A DNA stretch of 64,000 nt from Aplectana chamaeleonis. Taxonomy: Eukaryota > Nematoda > Chromadorea > Rhabditida > Cosmocercidae. Made by a program: the position numbers and the translations under genes. Position 1 is the first letter of the stretch, and each line of letters opens with the position of its first letter. The DNA lies in contig JAPDOI010000132.1 in NCBI GenBank assembly GCA_029168955.1, positions 186,001 to 250,000 of the forward strand. Reading direction: 5' to 3'. The notes beneath the pieces were generated by a model, which had not been told where the DNA came from, made no database searches, and saw nothing but the letters and a program-made list of their open reading frames with translations. Below are positions 41,150 to 53,800 of this stretch, piece by piece.

Positions 41150-42000
41150 AAAGGAAGGGCCCGCATGAAAACCGTGGCTGTCGAACTGCTCGCAGAACAT
41201 ATTAGGGTTGGACCGAGAGTTTTCCTCCACTTGACTGTTACGATTCTTGAACCCTTCAGCTTTGGTCCTTCGGCCGAGTGCGATATACCGATCGAAAGCA
41301 TAAATTCTTTTCCACCCAACGCTACCTTTCCCTAGAGCCAAAGCCTGCTCATTCGCGAAATATATGCTATATTCAGTGATAATCTTCATTACTGAACATC
41401 TTTGAGCGCTTCTATCTACTTTGAGGTGATCCACCAAACCTGCCAGAAATGGCAGGATATTTGAGTTACCTTAGAACTAGAAGATAGCGTTTGCATAAAA
41501 TTTCGACGGAGTTTAATTATTGATTTTTAGCGGATTTTGTGATTTTGCAACTTCGGTTTATTCTGGCTTATCCAAGAAATTACGGCCTCAGAGCTTCAAA
41601 GTTAGGTACAATGGCCAAGTCCCCACTTGATAGCAATTTTTTCGTCAATTATAGTTTTTTTTTTCAAAAATCGATAAAAAACGGCGAAAATCGAATTTTC
41701 AATTATACGCTCCCATTAAACTTTCCGCAAACGCTATCATCTAGTTCTAAGGTAACCCAAACACCCTGCCAACTCTGGCAGGTTTGACGGTTTACCTCGA
41801 AGTAAATAGATGCACTCAAAGATGCTCAGTACTGAAGAGTCCCACTGAATTATAGTGTACATTTCGCAAACGAGTAGGCTTTGGTCCAAGTGGAAGGCAG
41901 TGTTAGATAGAAAAGAACTTTTGCATTCGATCGGTATACCGGACTTGGCCGAAAAACCAACTCTGGAAGGTTTAAGAATCAACAAATCCGAGTGGCGGGA
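41150..42000. repeat. Palindrome of about 850 bp, centre near 41590
   Basis: Matched blocks are 'cgatcgaaagcataaattctttt' (41290) with 'aaaagaacttttgcattcgatcg' (41910), 'aacatctttgagcgc' (41395) with 'gcactcaaagatgctcag' (41810), and 'ccttagaactagaagatagcgtttg' (41470) with its complement (41735). The arms have diverged more than those at 35403-36056. No coding sequence. Confidence 0.72.
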
Positions 42001-42539
42001 AACTTTCGCTCCAACGTAATAGGATGTCCCATACCCACTGTGTCAGATGCCATGCCTGATGATCATGTGGAATCCATAATTTCACCCCATCGATTTCAAA
42101 CTACTTTTGAAGCCGCACCCACCTCTTTCCCTTGTGGTGGCATGTGAGGGCAAAGCTAATCTGGGTATCTAATCTTATGGCAAAAAAACTGACTGGAGGA
42201 AAATACCCCTCTCTTCAGAGCTATGATTACATGACGCACTGCTGACAGGCGGATAAAAGCCAGAAACATTGAACGATAGGGATGCACACCCCCTCCCAAA
42301 CCTCAAATCAGCAATGCGTCGCGTAAACCTTGATCCAAAAAAGAGTGTGGGGCAGACACGCTGCTCGGTGTCGGGTCACCCATTATCGGTTATCCCAGCT
42401 TCGGATGATCGATTTTATCATAGGATTGATCCAGGAGTGGCATGCATGAATGAGGAGGCCGAGGTAGAAATACGCAACGTTCCGCGCACGCGCCTCAAGT
42501 TGAATTGAAATCGTGGCGCGTGCGTGAGGCGTTGCGCCC

Positions 42540-43075
42540 CCTCTCAGAAAAATCAAAACAAGTTACTTGTAATATAAACGTAACTTACTTGAATGTCTCA
42601 AGTATCTTACATTTATATTACATGTAGCATACATTTATATTACATGTAACTTACATTTATATTACATGTAAGTTACACTTATGTTACATGTAACTTGCAT
42701 TTGAATTTTCACTATGGGTGGCCATCACGTGACGCAGACGACATGCGACGCAGAGGGCGCGTCCCAGGCAACACACTACGCCAAAAAAAAATGCTGTGCA
42801 GGGCCTTCTCTGCTGGTATGGGGTCAAGTGCCTGAAACTTGGGTAATTGAACCAACATCATCGCCAGTCGTATGGCTGACCCCGCAAGTGCATCGTACAT
42901 CAACCTTGAAAATATCTTCTTGGCCAATTTAGGTTACCTGCGACATATACTGTGTCATTTAAGTTGCATGTAACATATCTGAGGCGCACTGCACGCAGTA
43001 TCCTCTCAGAAATTGGAATTTTTTGTAGCATATCTAAGCTGATTTAAGTTACTTGAGACTTATCTCAAGTCATTT
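42540..43075. repeat. 'acatgtaacttacat' repeat tract, left part
   Basis: Between 42555 and 42705 the palindromic word ACATGTAACTTACATTTATA recurs about every 30-40 bases. Related sequence continues to 43075 and resumes at 44803-44960 after an inserted element. Microsatellite-like; no gene. Confidence 0.65.
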
Positions 43076-44802
43076 AAAGGCATCGTTCGCGCTGAAAACC
43101 AATTTTCATTTTTCAGGCTCACTTTCATCAATGAGCCCGGTGGACCACGTCGGTGAAGTTTCGCGCGTCAAAAACATACGGTTCTGAAGTTAGAGTGGTT
43201 CAAAACCACGATCCGCCACCAGTTTTCACCAACCATCTAGCACAAGGAACAGAAGCGCCATCACAGTAAAGCCATTGATGGTAGGACTTCGGCGCATTTT
43301 GGCTACCGTAATCCGGCAATCCCTTCAGGACCCAGAGCCCGATTTTCCTCCGCCCTTTAGATTGGCTGTTTCTTTCACCACCTTTCGTTATATCGATTAA
43401 CTCTTCTAACCCCTCCATCACCACTGGAGCAGGAGATTTTCGGAGAAGTTCCTCGGAGGATATGAACAGCATTCTGATCTGGGCTGGAAGAGTTTTGAGA
43501 TGAAGAGCTTTGCCATTTCAATATTCCTTGGAGAAGCTTTAATCACATCGCTTTAATCAAGTTTTTTAAGCTGCAGTCAACACTACAGCGCTCTTCGATT
43601 TATTTGAATGCAACTTTTCGATATTTGAGAATGAAATAAGGATAAGCAAGCAATAAGCATTTCCTTGCTTTCCCGCGAATGCTTGATTTTCCAAAATTTG
43701 GAGCCGAAGGTTTCCCTTGCCGAATGAATGAAATCAGGCAGTAGAGGCAGAAGAATAAATTAGCAAGGGCATGTGAAACACACCCAAACAGTGTGATTCA
43801 CAGCGACCCTCCGTAGTTTGAATACCTCTAGTTGATTTTGTATAAATTTTTCCGTGCGCCTTAGGAGTAGAGCAGGCACTGAAAAAAATTCCCTTGTAAA
43901 ATTTCTCCCCGAAAATAGAAATCGTGGGAATTCTCGTTCTGGAGGATCCCATTTATGGCTCCACCCAGGAAAAATTTGTGATGTAGATCATCGCATAAAC
44001 TTCTGAAACGAACGATAGCTATGAGTAAACAGCGGTTTTTCACACTCCGCTAAGTTCTCACCAACCCTGGGTTTTCCTTCCCTTGCAAAATCAGGAGAGT
44101 CAGGAGGCCTATGAAGTCAATAATGAACACAAAGTAAAATTTGCAGTTTGAGTGCACCTTTCTAAGCTATCACGCCTAGAGTTCGAGGACAATAGGCTTG
44201 AAAGTTTCGAAAAATCGCTGCGCTGACAAGTTCTGATGTGATCAAACTCTACATGGATGACCTAGCACGCTCCAGAACGCAATCGTACCGGAAACGCTCA
44301 CAATTGAACTGAATGAAGCTTCGAAACGGTCCCGAAATAGAGGGAAATCGGGCCTTGGGTCCTGAAGCGATTGCGGGATTACGGTAGCCAAAATACGCCG
44401 AAGTCCTACCATCAATGGCTTTACCATCACAGGCGCAGATGATTCAGCATTTGAAATTTTCAATTCGGGAAATTCTAACATTCAAACTTTTCCAATGGAT
44501 ACTTCTTTTTTTAGAATTAGTTCCAGTGAACGAAAGGCAAAAGAAGTTCACACACCTAATGAGTTTAAAGCAAAAAACACATCCGACGTCTGCGAGCAAA
44601 ACTTCCGACGTATTGCACCCGACACACCGAAATTGACGGAGGGGTGGGAAGAGAATAATTCGAAACGTTTCGAGACGAGTTTTTCCGCGAAAGTTGATGG
44701 TTTTGTGGAGCCTTTCCACTCTTATTCTGTCTGTCAGAGAACTGCCTGCGCAAAAACATCAAAAAATTAGAAACGGTTTTTTGCGCGTACGACGCCTTTA
44801 AG
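43076..44802. mobile_element. 1.7-kb TTAA-type element inserted in the 'acatgtaac' repeat
   Basis: The ends TTTAAAGGCATCGTTCGCGC and CGCGTACGACGCCTTTAA are inverted. A second inverted pair lies inside: 'gccattgatggtaggacttcggcgcattttggctacc' at about 43272-43310 faces its complement at about 44385-44425. The 'acatgtaac' sequence continues on both sides. No transposase frame seen. Confidence 0.72.
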
Positions 44803-45164
44803 TTACATGTAACATATCGAAGGCGCAGCGCACGCGGTATCCAGTCGATGTTACATGTAACTCAAATGACCTCAGATAAGTCGCAAGTAACTTACATCAG
44901 CTCACATATGTTACAAGTAACTTGTTTTCGGCTTTTTATGTTACAAGTAACTTGTTTTGATTTTTCTGAGCTGGGCCGAATTCATTGCGCTGTCACCGGG
45001 TTACTTGATATGAGTTGGATTTAGCGCGAGCACAACCGCGTTGATTCTCGAGCTACACCCAACCCAAATCAGCAAACCCAGGGTTATCTTAATCCTGAAT
45101 TCAGCCTCCTGACACTTGCCGCCGCATTCATGCATGCCACTCCAGAACCCAATATCAGATCAAA

Positions 45165-45505
45165 GGCAGAGTTCGCGTAAAAAACGCTCATTGAGTTGTC
45201 ACAGGAAATCGAATGATTCGGGGTCTGCTGCCACAATAATATAGAAAACCAGCAAAAAATGGACCGTAAGTAGCCCTAGACGGTCTCAGAACATGGATGA
45301 GCTGAACCCGCCCCGCCCACTTCATCATTGGTAGCTGAGAAACTGGGCGGGGCGGGCACAGCACATCGAAGTTTTTGGGCCGCATAGAGCTCGCTATGGC
45401 TCGTTTTTCGCAGTTTTCTCAACATTGCTATTGCAATAGACCCCGGAGCATTCTATTTTCAAGAAAAAATGGTAGACCGTTTTTATCGTAAACAGTGCCT
45501 TTAGA
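45165..45505. mobile_element. Short TTAA-type MITE
   Basis: The left end 'aaaggcagagttcgcgtaaaaaacgc' faces the right end 'gtttttatcgtaaacagtgccttta'. The interior 'cgccccgcccacttcatcattgg' faces 'cccagtttctcagctac...' only weakly. Noncoding. Confidence 0.6.
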
Positions 45506-45761
45506 AAGTCGGCGATTCCAAATTCCCCCATTTATGGGTTTCTCCAGCAATATCTTAGCTGTAACCGTCGTCTAAAAGCATCTGGCGGATTCAGTTGCAC
45601 CACAAGAGTAACGACTGACTACAAGACGCGACATTCCGATTGCGATGGAGTGGTCGCTGGCATCTGTCACCAAGCGGTAAAAATCGCGGCGCTCCACCAC
45701 CAGGCGCGACGGAATAGGAATAGGTGCTCTCCGTAGAGGAGGAGCCACGCGACTGTCTACA

Positions 45762-45912
45762 TAACGTCGGTATGGATCCTAATGAGGCTTTGCGCCCACT
45801 ATTGAAGATTGGGGCAAACTCGGTGCCATGTGCTATAACATAGGATCACCGAGTTTGCGCCAACCCTCCAATGGGGAACGCAGTCTCATTAGGATCCATG
45901 CCGATGTCTCAC
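45762..45912. mobile_element. P1 palindromic MITE, copy 3, uninterrupted
   Basis: 'Cggtatggatcctaatgaggct' faces 'tctcattaggatccatgccg'. 'Caaactcggtgccatg' faces 'caccgagtttg'. About 150 bp; it shows the empty form of the site occupied by a mariner at 32771. Confidence 0.8.
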
Positions 45913-46944
45913 GGCTTTATACGTTATCCGGAATCTAAAAATCATTACCCGCTCATCCCTGCCACCAACTGGGACCATTTATACTCCCGCGAACACTGCC
46001 TTTGGAAAATAATGGATAATATTGCAACCTTGCATGAGATTCCAATTTTGAGAAAGAAATTTGGAAATGTGGGCAAACAATGGCAATAGTGAGCGACAAC
46101 CAGAAACAAAGCCGCGAAAAAGTCTACAGACGCGTAATAAAACCACACTGCATCTCACAACTAAAGTCTATCCGAATGACACTGTCCGCCCACGGGGTCG
46201 GCGTGCGGGTCAAGCGGCCGCTGCGAAGGCATTTTTTGGTCTTATGAATCGCTTAGCAGGAATACTACACGATTAGGGAAAGTATCCCAGTCAGCCGTTT
46301 GCAGCCGTAGGAAGGCTCCTCTGAAGATGCTTCGAAGACGGCCGCTCGACACGCACGCCTACAGCGTGGGAGTACAGTCTCATTCGGACAGACTCTAAAG
46401 TTTCATCGTAGAGGTTTCATCCTGGCATAATGTAGACTTCCTTTTTCAGTGACAGTAACAAAGAGAAAATGCATATTAGAAGCAGTTTTCACGATAGAAA
46501 TTGTTCCCCTCCACCTTCTAACAACTTTTCGCCCCACAAGTGTAGCATAGAGCGATAACAACAACAATTTACAACTAAAAACACCACAGCGCTCTACTGA
46601 TGATCCAATATCTTCGACAACGCGGGGAATTCCGCGTTGGCCGAGAATAACCGAAGTGCTTTTCTGAAAAAGGTATCCATGAAATTGAACATAAATTCAA
46701 TCTGGCAAGTGTACCCAAATTCTGTCATATTTTCTGAAGGAGGTGTAAGACTTGGACGAACAACTGATTGAGTCCGACTAACAAGGCAAGTGTTTTTAGT
46801 GATAAACCCATCTGCGAAAACGACTAGTATTGTTAGTATCTCTTGTGGCTCAATAGTGCACAGTATCCCGCCCCGAGCTGAGGATTCCAAGAAGATACAG
46901 GCGTTTTTCAAGCTTCGCGGAAAGGTAAGGGCAACCATTCTACA

Positions 46945-47635
46945 TTTTTAGGATGTTTCAAAAAATTTTCTCAGATTTCGCTCAAAACTTGTATGTAGGG
47001 GTAATGTAGGGTGTTGAACACGAATCTGGAATTCGTTTGTCGGAATTTTGAGGTTTACTGTAGGTTAAGGTAGGTACCATGTCATTTAGGGGGCAAACCT
47101 ACCTAAGTATTATATTTCAAAAACACTCCAAACAAACCATGGAGAAATATTTTGAGCCATCTCCACCGTAACGTTCCGGAAGTCGTCAGAAGTCGCGATT
47201 TGCCATCAAATTTTCGCTCGATGGGAAACTTTAAACGAATCAAATCGAAAACTTCGGAAAAACGGCAAGTAAACCCCAGATTCGAGATCAGCGATCTGAA
47301 TAACACCCCTGGAAGGACTTTAAGTCAAATCTGGAACATTTTTCTAAAACGCTTCGAGAGCCCTAGCCCTCTAATTGGAATATATAAACGCTCAACCTAA
47401 AATCCGTTAAGTCCAAAACGCTATCAGTCTGGACAACGTTTGGAAAATGTGCCTTCACGCAACCTTTGCTCGGGGAGGTAGTTTTGGGCGCTGAGCACAA
47501 TCGTGAGGTCCGTTTCCAGATTTTCCGAAGACTATGACGCGTTTTTGACAGGAAAAAAAGGCGTTTAACAAACGATCGGAGGCTTCTAGCCTTTTCAAAT
47601 CTGTAACTCATGGATCCCAAGCTCATACTTTGAAA
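46945..47635. repeat. Dispersed repeat R1, copy 2
   Basis: It contains the R1 blocks 'aggtttactgtaggttaaggtaggtacc', 'atataaacgctcaacc' and 'ttttgggcgctgagcac'. A related tail ('gatctgcgaaaacgactagt' type) lies inverted just upstream near 46810-46880. It follows the 3' end of the nucleotidyltransferase gene. Confidence 0.65.
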
Positions 47636-47840
47636 AAAAAATTAGGAAACTGGACTAGAATTCAAGCTCAGTGCGGCAAGTAACCGTTCATTGAACTTTC
47701 TAACCAAATTCATTGAAGAACTACAAACGTCACGTTCAGCTCAGCTGCATGAATTACGAACTTTGACAGGTTATAACTTTTTTCGCAGATGTCCGTAGCA
47801 AAAACCGAGTTCAGATTCGAAGAGAGCGTGCAAGAGTTGA

Positions 47841-50800
47841 CTAGAAAACATTCATCAGCTTTTTGATCCGATGGAACACCATGCGAGGTTCCCTAGTTAG
47901 ATCTCCTCTCTGCGGCAAGAAAAAGAATCCATCTGCAGAAATTACACACTTGAATCTTCGCTGAACAGGTTCAACCTCTCTGACTGTCCTTGTGGGATTG
48001 TGGTCATCAATGGGGTCTCGAACGAAAGCAGCTCTTGCGTCGTTCACTTTGGGCGATCCATCTCGACCATTCCTGTAAAGTAAATGTTATACAAATTATC
48101 CAATCTTTAAAAATCCGCGGAAAAAAATCACCTTTGTTTTACGCCAGCATCACGCATGCAGATATACTGATTTCCAAAGTCAAAATTAGTGTAATACTCC
48201 AGAAATAGTATGAACAGCTCGGCTAGGTTAAGGGGAGACTTTTCCATCACTCAAAAATTGGTGAAAATTAGAAAGACCACATACGATTCGAGACGGGAAG
48301 GACATCAAGGCCATTCTAGACAAAACTTGAAAGCAACACAAACGCTCGTAAGCATGGTACATATAACGAGGAAAATAGACCCTTACGGTTGCTATCACAG
48401 CGCCAACGACGTTGGATGCGCCAGAAACAAGCCAATACTCTACTCGAGGGCTCCTAAGTCGCCAACCTGCATGTGTTCTACCCTACGAACAGCAAAATAA
48501 AAAGCACAACTTCAAAAAAGAACAACCAATAACCAGAGTAGTGGTAAGACTGTCCAAATAGGGTCGATGAGATTAATAGCCTGACTGAATGTGATTGAAC
48601 AATTCCTCTTACCGGTCAACTCCTCCACTCTCGAATAAGCCGCAGTGAACCGCCTTTCTAGCAGTCATCTTTCGAGAATCGGGGAATCGATCGATAGGTA
48701 GGAATGCATCATTGCCGGTTCCAAAATGAATGCATCTGTTAGCAGAAGTCTTGTCGTAACACTTGATCTAACTGCTATATTCGACAGTTTCAGCACTCCT
48801 CAGCTGTCTAAACCGATTCTGGACTCTGATATGCCCGACTACATAAAGTGAACATGGAAAAACAACTTCGTCAAACATCGCTCCATAAACGAGAGATTTG
48901 ATGAGCACGCGTCATTGTCGGCTCCCCTCGAGGCAGGCGCCGCTCTGGATGGAGTACTATACCCCAGCTGAATGAAAAAATCGAGCGCCTTTTTCTTGAT
49001 TTTTTTTTTCATTTCGCTACTCGAAGGACTTGGACTTGACACAGGGTCAAGCAGGGCGTTGCGTAATTTTTCAAAATCGGAGCTACCCCCACCATGATTT
49101 TTTTTCTAAAATCCAAAATTCCTGCGATCCTCCCCCCCAAGGCGCGGTCTCTGGGCAGTTCATATTTGATTACTAAAACTGTCAGGCGCCGAAAATTCGT
49201 TAAGTAGTCGGACTCAAGCGTCTAAAACCTGAGCAATGCTACGATCCTTCCCTTTGGTGACCAAAATATCGAGAATTTTCGGGAATATCTTCACCAAATT
49301 TTCATTTATGGTCCAACATTTTTGCGATCCCCCTAACCTTCATTTTTGAGCCAGAAATTTCGCGACCCCCCACGTTGCGAAATTTCGCACCCCCGCTTGA
49401 TCCTGACTTGACAAGCTGCGACTCAGGATTGCTTTAGTACTGTCATGCTGTTTTGTTCGAGGCACTCCCAACGGTGTTGGTGTGAAGCTGTACGGATTAA
49501 TGGAAACTGCTACGTCAGTCATGTTTAGGAGTCTCCCCGCAATATTCAACGTCCAGTGACGGGGTGACGGTATATACTAAATAAATAATGATTTCGCTTT
49601 TTTATCCGACCTTTGGAAACAAGGTCAAGCGGGGCGTTGCGTATTTTTTTTTCGAAATTGTAGCGACCCTCCCCCCACGAGCATTTTTTTCCAAAATCCC
49701 AAGTTTTTGCGACCCCCTCCCCTCCCCGAGGCGCGCTTTCTGAGCAGTTTGTTTCTTTTACTAAAATTTTCAGACTCCAAAAATTCGTTCAGTAGTCGGC
49801 CTCAAGCGTCTAAAGACTGAGTAATGCAACGATCCTTCCCTTTGGTGACCTAAAATATCGAGATTGTTTGCGATCCCCCCTAACCTTCATTTTCGGGCCA
49901 ACATTTTGCGACCCCCTTCCCACTACACGTTGCGGAATTTCACAACCCCGCTTGATCCTGTTTGGAAACCAACACAACCAGGACGCTAGAGCACCACCTG
50001 TACATGCTGGTGAGTTTAGGCATCACCCATCCGTACAGCTTCACACTAAGCCTAAGCCGAAGCCTGAGCCTAAGACTTTTGACCCTAGAGGACCTCACGA
50101 TTATGACCATTACACATACCAGGAGAATCGTCCGGAAAACTTTTATCATCGAAGTCTAGCTCATGAGGGAAATCAGTTACGCTCCGAGCGTATTTTCCTG
50201 CAACAATATATGTATGTCGTTTTTAACGGATTTTTTTCAAAAATCCTTGAAAGCTTGATAAACGACGGCCTCGAAAAAACCTTATTGAAAAGCTGGCGAA
50301 TCGACGCACCTGGGAAAACTTTCTGAAGGTTTGGCAGAACCGGAGGGAAAACACCACATTGAAGAAAATGAATGACAAGTAGGACCATTGCATAGCTGGA
50401 ATGGCAGCATATTACATGGAAAACTCCAATAATTAACATTCAAAGGATTGTTCGAAACCTCTTACAAAGGGAGTGTTTAGAGTGTGAAACGGATCTGCGA
50501 AAACGACTAGTATCGTTAGTATCTCTTCTGGCTCAATAGTAAAAATGCGAGCTGCAGGTTCCAAAAAGTTATGAGCATTTTTCAAACATCGCAAGCGAGC
50601 GCTTGCAAGCCATCAGGCATTTTTTGGGGGTTTCAAAAAATTTTCTCGATTTTAGCTCAAAACTTGTATATAGGGGTAAGCTAGGGTGGTGAACACGAAT
50701 CTGGAGTCCATTTGTCGACATTTTGAGATTTACTGTAGGTTACGGTAAGTAACATTTCATTTAGAGCACAAAACCCACCTAAGTATTTTGAAAATTGACA

Positions 50801-53800
50801 AACGGACATTAAATTCGAATTCTTCACACCGAATTTTGAGTCAAGTCTGAGATTTTGACCGAACTACCGTATACCCACCGCAATCTACCGTTATCTGCAA
50901 GAAAACAATATACGGACTAAGATTCGTGTTCAGCACTTCGAATAACCCTCTGAGAATGATTTTGAGACATATCTATCGTAGGAACCCGGAAATCTCAAAA
51001 GTGGCGTTTTCTCCTCAAAATTTTCAACTTGGGAAGCTTCGAACGAAATCAGCCGAAAACTTTAAAAAATCGACTAATAACCACAGATTCGTGATCAGCG
51101 CCTCAACCCCCCCCCGGAAGAATTTTAAGTCAAATCTGGAACATTTTTCTAAAAAGCTTCCAGAGCCCTCTTATCGGTATAAATAAACGCCCAACCGAAA
51201 ATCCGTACAAGTCCAAAACGCTGCCAATCTGGACAAAGTATGGAAAATGTGCCTTCACCCGAATTTTGCTCAGGGTGGTAGTTTTGGGTGCTGAACACAT
51301 TTATGAGGTGCGTTTCCGAACTTTCGAAAGAACAATGCCCTTTTTGGAGGGTACAAAAAGCACAAAAAACAACCTTTTTAGGCTTGTAACTTCTTGAAAC
51401 CTGCAGCTCGGGGCTGGATACTGCGCAGTTTCACTATTGAGCCACAAGAGATACTAACGGTACTAGTCGTTTTCGCAGATGCGATTCACACTCTATACAC
51501 TTCCCTTGTTAGTACCTGTTGAAACCGCCATGCTTTGGATTCTTGACATCGTTTTTAGTTGCCCAATCTTTCACTAGCATGCATAGGGGAGCGAATCGCC
51601 AATCCCATCTGAAACTGTCTTGCCCAGCTGAAGTGACATACATAATGTCGACCTCTGGATCACGAAAAAAAACCTCGTAACCTACAGCGAAAATCCACGA
51701 ATCAGGTAGCTGTTTTGAATCCCGGATACATAATCGCCAGTACAGCAAGATAGATCGATTTCTAAGCCGTTCTTCCACTTTATCTTCAATACAGGGACCT
51801 GTGAAAGTTGTAAGTGAATATAAAAGTAATTTGTTACTGCTATGCAGAAAAGCAAAGCAATTACCGTTGCCTCCACGTATAACATGGATTGTATCTTGTC
51901 GCTGATATCAGGATCAATAAAGAGACAGTGACGGATTATTCTGAGAATATTGAATGCAGCACTGAAAGCCAAATTCAAGTATAGAAAAATACGACGAGAA
52001 AGCCCGGAAATTTCTTGATCAAAGATGGTAAATACAGTTTGAATTAATTTAGATTTTTCGGATTCAATTCGGAACTTACGTTTAGGGATTTAGGGTGCTG
52101 AATCCGAATCTGGGGCCGATTCCTGGCCAGACTTAAGGTTACTGAAGGCTACGGTAGGCATAATGCCTTTCAACTGGCGTTACTTCCCATAAAGTTTGAA
52201 AATCGAAAAAAAAAACGAACCTCAAGTGTTCAGTGTGCCAAATAACACCCACGGTGAAAATTTGAGTCAAATCTGAGACTTTGACCGAGCTACCGTATAC
52301 CCATCATAACCTACCGTAATTTATCGAAAATCGATAAATGGGTTGCAGATTCGTGTTAGGCAGCCCGAATATCCCCTATGTACAAGTTTTGAGGCGATTT
52401 TATCGTAGGATTCTCGAAATCGTCTTCCTCTTCTTCTTTTCAGCCGCAGGAAGGTTTTTGTCAAAGGTTCAAGAAACGGGCGACTGAAACCGGATTCGTC
52501 CACAAATCCATTGTTGTTAGAGTAGTAGGCCTCTTTGGGCATTCGAATAGGTGTTCAGTTGTGTGGCCACGGCTACCACAGTCCGGGCACTCGTCCGGCT
52601 TACTGCGATCGATCTTATGCAAGTATGACATCAGCTTAGGGGAATGTCCGCAGCGTAACGAGGCAAGGGTACTTCTAGCCCGCCTACCGAGTTCCATCTC
52701 GGTGTCGCTGACTATGGGTGGTACGACCCCCAATATGGGATTGACGGTCATCCTACTCAAGTGATCCCTGACGAACTTGGCGTGCTCCGCACGTAAAAGA
52801 CGCAGACGATCCAGTTGGGAGTCCGTCCATCTTTGTATATTAACTTTCTCGAGAGTATCCGCAAAAGGCCTTCTGATACGTCTCTCTCTCACGGTATTCA
52901 TGATCCTTCTTAATGGGTGGTCAGGCTGCTTGACAATATTAATAGCCAGTTGCTGCGCCCGGAGTTGGCAGTGCTCCTTAACGAAATCGTCAAAAGTCAC
53001 GCTTAGGTAGCAAAATTTCCTCCCTTTTGAAGCCTCCGACCAAATCAGTTGAGATTTTGCAAATGTTGACAAATGGGCCTCAGATTTGAGTCACCATCCA
53101 AAACAACATCTAGGAACATGTTTTAAGCTCATTCCAAGACAATTTGTTTAAACGCTCTGAAAATTGTAACTCAAGTACCCCTTTTCACATGGAAAAGCTA
53201 TCGAAATGCCCACTTTTGGTATTATTCTGTAGATCTTTGGGGCGTTTGCAAGATTCTGAGTATGGAGTATTGAACACTGTCCTCCCCCTAGAACATACAA
53301 AAGTTGCACCTCGAAACTTTATCCTATGTGTGCAACCATCACTTGTTAGTGCGCAGCTTCCAGAAACACACCAACAGACAATTGAAAATTTCAGAAATCT
53401 TTTATTCGGATTGTGAGCGCTTTGGGGGACTTTTCCCTATTAACCTCTACTTAATCTACTTACTAACTCAAAAACATTAAAAACTAGAACATGGTTTTTT
53501 TTCGTAGACACTGCCTTTAAGTTATCATAATAAATTAGGGTGCTTTTATAGTTCTGGCCAACCAAAGGCTGTTATTCTCATGAAACGTACTGTACTTTGA
53601 CACAACAAAAGTTCTTACTCGTTCTCTGACGAGAAGTGTGCACGAGCGCCTGGGATCCAAACAGTGACATCAAAATCACTTCCTCTTGACGCCAATCCTG
53701 TCACTGTTGAGCCGGATGGAAACATCTTGAACTTCCATTTCTGCAACAAAAACAGCTGGTCAATTTCTGAGCAGTTTGGGCCAATAACCATTAAAAGTGT

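Noticed and set aside
46594..46938. A 114-codon minus-strand frame and, nearby, a 71-codon plus-strand frame (46061-46276) ending FFGLMNRLAGILHD
   Set aside because: The minus-strand frame runs through the repeat block 'gaaaacgactagta'. The plus-strand one overlaps a second equally good frame. Neither has a convincing exon structure.
49868..50326. A 152-codon plus-strand frame containing HTKPKPKPEPK
   Set aside because: It overlaps exons 8 and 9 and a MITE of the minus-strand nucleotidyltransferase, whose splice phases close exactly. An 18-base word of it (50029-50046) also occurs inverted at 49480-49497; I cannot explain this but it does not make a gene.
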